Source: UBA5158 sp963692955
Lineage (GTDB): Bacteria > Pseudomonadota > Gammaproteobacteria > DSM-16500
Length of the DNA stretch: 64,000 bases
Assembly (NCBI GenBank): GCA_963692955.1
Contig: OY843587.1
Coordinates: 2,552,039 to 2,616,038, forward strand
Direction of reading: 5' to 3'
A program made the translations under genes and the position numbers. Positions within the stretch are counted from its first letter, which is position 1, and each line of letters opens with the position of its first letter. The notes below the pieces were generated by a model that was not told the origin of the DNA, did not search any database, and saw only the letters and a program-made list of their open reading frames with translations. Positions 61,785 to 64,000 of the stretch are shown one piece after another.

Positions 61785-62381
61785 ATGAATGTATATTCCG
61801 CCGCAATCACATTGATTTTCGTCATGGACCCGCTGGGGAATATTCCGATTTTTCTGACGATTTTAAACAAAATCGAAGCCAAGAAACGCAAAGCGATTAC
61901 GCTGCGGGAAAACATCATCGCGTTTATCATCTTGTTAATCTTTTTATTTTTCGGAAAATATATCCTCGCCGGTTTGAGTTTATCGGCGCCGGCATTAGGC
62001 ATCGCCGGTGGTATCATTTTATTTTTAATCGCCATAAAAATGATTTTTCCCGAAGATAAACACAACACTTACGCCGGTGACAAAGGCGAGCCCTTTATCG
62101 TGCCGTTAGCGATTCCTCTGATCGCGGGGCCATCCGCGATGGCGTTAGTCATGTTGCTGGCAAATCAAGAACCCACGCACATGTGGTCGTTGACGCTCGC
62201 GTTGTTTATTTCATTCTTAGTTTGCAGCGTGATTTTAGTGTTCGCGGATGCGTTGCGTAAAGTATTAGGCGAACGCGGCTTAATCGCGTCCGAACGATTG
62301 ATGGGAATGATTTTGACGACGATGGCGGTGCAAATGTTTTTAACGGGGATTGAAAATTTTTTCAGCCTACATAAGTTTTAA
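61785..62381 (+). CDS. MarC family integral membrane protein
   Basis: 198 residues with six hydrophobic segments. Family marks: VMDPLGNIPIFLTILNKIEA (MDPxGNxP), LAIPLIAGPSAMALVMLLA and MGMILTTMAVQMFLTGIENF. Related to E. coli YhgN and MarC, whose function is unknown. It stands between the reductase and the PH-domain protein with 14 bases to the latter, and may be co-transcribed with it. Confidence 0.92.
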   Translation: MNVYSAAITLIFVMDPLGNIPIFLTILNKIEAKKRKAITLRENIIAFIILLIFLFFGKYILAGLSLSAPALGIAGGIILFLIAIKMIFPEDKHNTYAGDKGEPFIVPLAIPLIAGPSAMALVMLLANQEPTHMWSLTLALFISFLVCSVILVFADALRKVLGERGLIASERLMGMILTTMAVQMFLTGIENFFSLHKF

Positions 62382-62395
62382 TTGGAAATGAATCT

Positions 62396-62905
62396 ATGAA
62401 ATATATCGACAATAATTTATTACCTGATGAAAAAATTGTGTTCCGTACGCAAAAAGCGCCGGTGGTGTTTTTCGCGCCGCTGATGTTTTTATTAATCGCT
62501 TGGTTTTTTACGCTTAATATACCGATCGTGGTGCAAGTCGACACGGTCATCAACCAAGTGTTTAACGCGCCGATTTTAGGGAAAATACATCATATTCCAG
62601 CGTTTGTTTTCTTAGTATTGGCGATTTACGCGTCCATCATGCCGACGATTATTTATGTCACGTCCGATTACGCGGTGACGAATAAACGCATCATCATGCG
62701 CGAAGGGTTTTTCGATAGACGCGTTTCCGATACGCGCTTATCCACGGTGTCGCATGTCGACGTAAACCAAGGGCCGATCGCGCAATTGTTTAATTATGGG
62801 GATATCGCGATTAATAGTTTTGGCGGTGTGGGTGATGTCTTCACGTTGATCGCGCGGCCGAATGAATTTCAAAAAAGCGTACGTTCTTTATTAAATCCGC
62901 CGTAG
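62396..62905 (+). CDS. PH domain-containing membrane protein (YdbS-like)
   Basis: 169 residues: two hydrophobic segments (about residues 22-40 and 65-87) followed by a bacterial PH domain (bPH2) with ITSDYAVTNKRIIMREGF-like sequence, DTRLSTVSHVDVNQGPIAQL and FGDIAINSFGG-type strands. Similar to YdbS and to the YvcA-like PH proteins of unknown function. Its 3' end precedes a palindromic repeat. Confidence 0.85.
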   Translation: MKYIDNNLLPDEKIVFRTQKAPVVFFAPLMFLLIAWFFTLNIPIVVQVDTVINQVFNAPILGKIHHIPAFVFLVLAIYASIMPTIIYVTSDYAVTNKRIIMREGFFDRRVSDTRLSTVSHVDVNQGPIAQLFNYGDIAINSFGGVGDVFTLIARPNEFQKSVRSLLNPP

Positions 62906-62914
62906 AACGAATGA

Positions 62915-62943
62915 CCCCGTATGCAGCGTAGCGGAGTACGGGG
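62915..62943. repeat. REP-like imperfect palindrome
   Basis: CCCCGTA and TACGGGG form the outer stem, with TGCAGCGTAGCGGAG between. This GC-rich hairpin arrangement is like the dispersed palindromic elements found between genes in many gammaproteobacteria. Only this copy was noticed here, so its repeat status must be checked against the genome. It lies between convergent genes and could serve as a bidirectional 3' end element. Confidence 0.45.
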
Positions 62944-62973
62944 ACGCGGTGAAACGGAAATCCGGGGAATTTC

Positions 62974-63111
62974 TTAATAAAATATATAATGCAGCACCAA
63001 CGTACCCACCAGTCCCGTCGCGGTCAGTAAACTCATCAATTGCAATAATGTTAAACCCCATTTTCGATACGGGCGTAAATCTTCCGGAATAATTTTATTT
63101 TCATTACTCAT
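62974..63111 (-). CDS. 45-residue single-helix membrane protein
   Basis: ATG at 63111 overlaps the stop of the upstream small gene (ATGA), and the frame ends in TAA at 62974. The sequence begins MSNENKIIPEDLRPYRKWGL, then one hydrophobic helix (about 19-43, with LLTATGLVGTLVL), ending HYIFY. It is short, but the start/stop coupling and the clean topology (polar N-terminus, basic turn, helix) support it. Unknown function. Confidence 0.6.
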   Translation of the reverse strand: MSNENKIIPEDLRPYRKWGLTLLQLMSLLTATGLVGTLVLHYIFY

Positions 63112-63467
63112 ACAGTTGTATCGTCTCCATCATTACTAGTCGTTGTCGTTGTGGTAGTCGTCGTTATCGGTGCTTGCGATGCCACTATGGTTTTGGTCAG
63201 CGCCGCTAAATTATTTTGTAAATTGCGTAACGCCGCTGTTTGCTGCGATTGCGCCGCGCTCAATTCATCGATAGAAGTTTGCACCGCTTGCAATTGCATC
63301 TTGATCGCTTCATCACCCACGCCGACCGCGCCGCCTTTATTCACGGTCACAGAATCAATGCCGGATTTAATCTTATCAGCCATTCCCGAAAAATTACCCG
63401 CTTTGGCTTGATCGACGAAACCCGCGCCGGCTTTTTTCAAATCATCTAAACTTGGGATCTTAACCAT
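63108..63467 (-). CDS. small helical protein with poly-Thr tail
   Basis: 119 residues from ATG 63467, which follows a GGGGG purine stretch; a TTG five codons upstream is less likely. It starts MVKIPSLDDLKKAGAGFVDQ, then helical sequence with a long Gln/Ala/Leu-rich coil (TSIDELSAAQSQQTAALRNL). The tail after residue 103 has a run of nine threonines, then SNDGDDTTV. No signal sequence. Coupled to the 45-residue membrane gene, so the two may work together. Family not recognised. Confidence 0.68.
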   Translation of the reverse strand: MVKIPSLDDLKKAGAGFVDQAKAGNFSGMADKIKSGIDSVTVNKGGAVGVGDEAIKMQLQAVQTSIDELSAAQSQQTAALRNLQNNLAALTKTIVASQAPITTTTTTTTTSNDGDDTTV

Positions 63468-63566
63468 AAACGCCCCCCGCAATAAGGATAGAAATTACTA
63501 TCATTCTACCATATCGACATGAATCTAGACAGGCAAGTGCACGCCGCCTCTTGTCTAACTCATTGT

Positions 63567-64000
63567 TTATATAAAATAATCCTGCCGCATGGCAATTTTA
63601 GCAAGTCTTAAGGTTTCGTTCGCAACTAGGTTCGCACGGTCCGTACCTTCTTTTAAAATCGCCAGCACGTGCTCGGGGTCTTTTTCAAACACCACACGGC
63701 GCTGTTGAATCGGGCCAATAATGCTAACCAGAATATCGATTAATTTCTTTTTACATTCCACGTCGCCGATTTCGCCGGCGCGGTAACGCGCTTTCGCTTC
63801 TTCCACCCACGCTTTATCAGGATTGAAAGTGTCGTGATAAATCCAGAGCGGATTATTTTCCGTCGTGCCGGGATCTGTGACTTTCAAACGTTTCGGATCG
63901 GTGTACATAGCTTTAATTTTTTTAGCGATCGCATCGGCGTCGTCACTTAAAAAAATCGCGTTGTTCAGCGACTTCGACATTTTCAATAAGTTGCCTTGGG
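63567..64000 (-). CDS. trpS: tryptophanyl-tRNA synthetase, C-terminal part
   Basis: Partial: the frame is open through base 64000 (reading QGNLLKMSKSLNNA just inside the edge). Class I synthetase that charges tRNA-Trp. Visible: the KMSKS loop, ending of the Rossmann domain (DPKRLKVTDPG), and the C-terminal helices with RYRAGEIGDVECKKKLIDIL, IIGPIQQRRVVFEKDPEHVL and ILKEGTDRANLVANETL, matching TrpRS rather than TyrRS. The 5' part lies outside the window. Confidence 0.9.
   Translation of the reverse strand, partial: QGNLLKMSKSLNNAIFLSDDADAIAKKIKAMYTDPKRLKVTDPGTTENNPLWIYHDTFNPDKAWVEEAKARYRAGEIGDVECKKKLIDILVSIIGPIQQRRVVFEKDPEHVLAILKEGTDRANLVANETLRLAKIAMRQDYFI

Noticed and set aside
1..64000. tRNA, rRNA, insertion sequences, integrase or prophage genes
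   Set aside because: None was recognised by eye on either strand; the intergenic regions are short and no transposase or integrase motif was found.

Overview
The window looks like the chromosome of a gammaproteobacterium, most likely an intracellular or amoeba-associated lineage of the order Legionellales (Legionella/Coxiella relatives). The signs are a divergent mrcA next to a pilM-N-P-Q/aroK-aroB block, the pairs ubiC-ubiA and pdxB, a gammaproteobacterial rlmJ, a complete System I cytochrome c maturation operon, a lysine-rich histone H1-like gene, and several large orphan proteins of the size typical of secreted effectors. The genus assignment is inference: no rRNA or tRNA gene was seen. 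Coding density is high, and start/stop overlaps (ATGA, GTGA) are common.

Layout. 1-5006: an RND efflux operon on the minus strand (adaptor, permease, second permease cut by the window edge). 5338-9754: two small orphan genes, a glutamate dehydrogenase and a long HD-domain protein. 9760-20956: a respiratory block. The minus strand carries ctaC-ctaD, ctaG, SURF1, a thioredoxin-like helper, ctaA, ctaB, SCO, a TlpA-like lipoprotein and a cytochrome c5; the plus strand carries a tetraheme cytochrome c, ctaE and a small membrane protein. 20953-23205: a 750-residue orphan. 23576-30418: a DUF2269 protein, ccmABCDEFGHI and greB. 30455-33779: an MCE lipid-transport operon with a STAS-permease fusion. 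34151-40894: histone-like gene, small orphans, murI, rlmJ, bcp, an archaeal/eukaryal-type proS and a class I aldolase. 40972-41468: a toxin-antitoxin pair. 41606-44630: a secreted repeat protein with an outer-membrane barrel. 44616-51433 (minus, except one lipoprotein): yheT-like hydrolase, hemE, aroB, aroK and a strikingly shortened pilQ / pilN-pilP / pilM set. 51670-57862: mrcA, a coiled-coil orphan and a filamentous-haemagglutinin-type exoprotein. 57999-64000: pdxB, ubiA, ubiC, a rubredoxin-reductase-like flavoprotein, marC, a PH-domain membrane protein, a coupled pair of small genes and the 3' part of trpS.

How they work together. The respiratory block is a nearly self-contained kit for an aa3-type cytochrome c oxidase: three subunits, haem A synthesis (ctaB, ctaA), copper delivery (ctaG, SCO), SURF1, and candidate c-type electron donors (c5 and tetraheme). 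The ccm operon 3 kb away supplies covalent haem attachment for those donors. hemE feeds haem synthesis. Envelope functions (RND, MCE transport, PBP1a, secretin, barrel and exoproteins) make up most of the rest. The most unusual items are the miniaturised type IV pilus alignment complex, the tetraheme cytochrome beside ctaE, and the cysteine-paired seven-repeat secreted protein.
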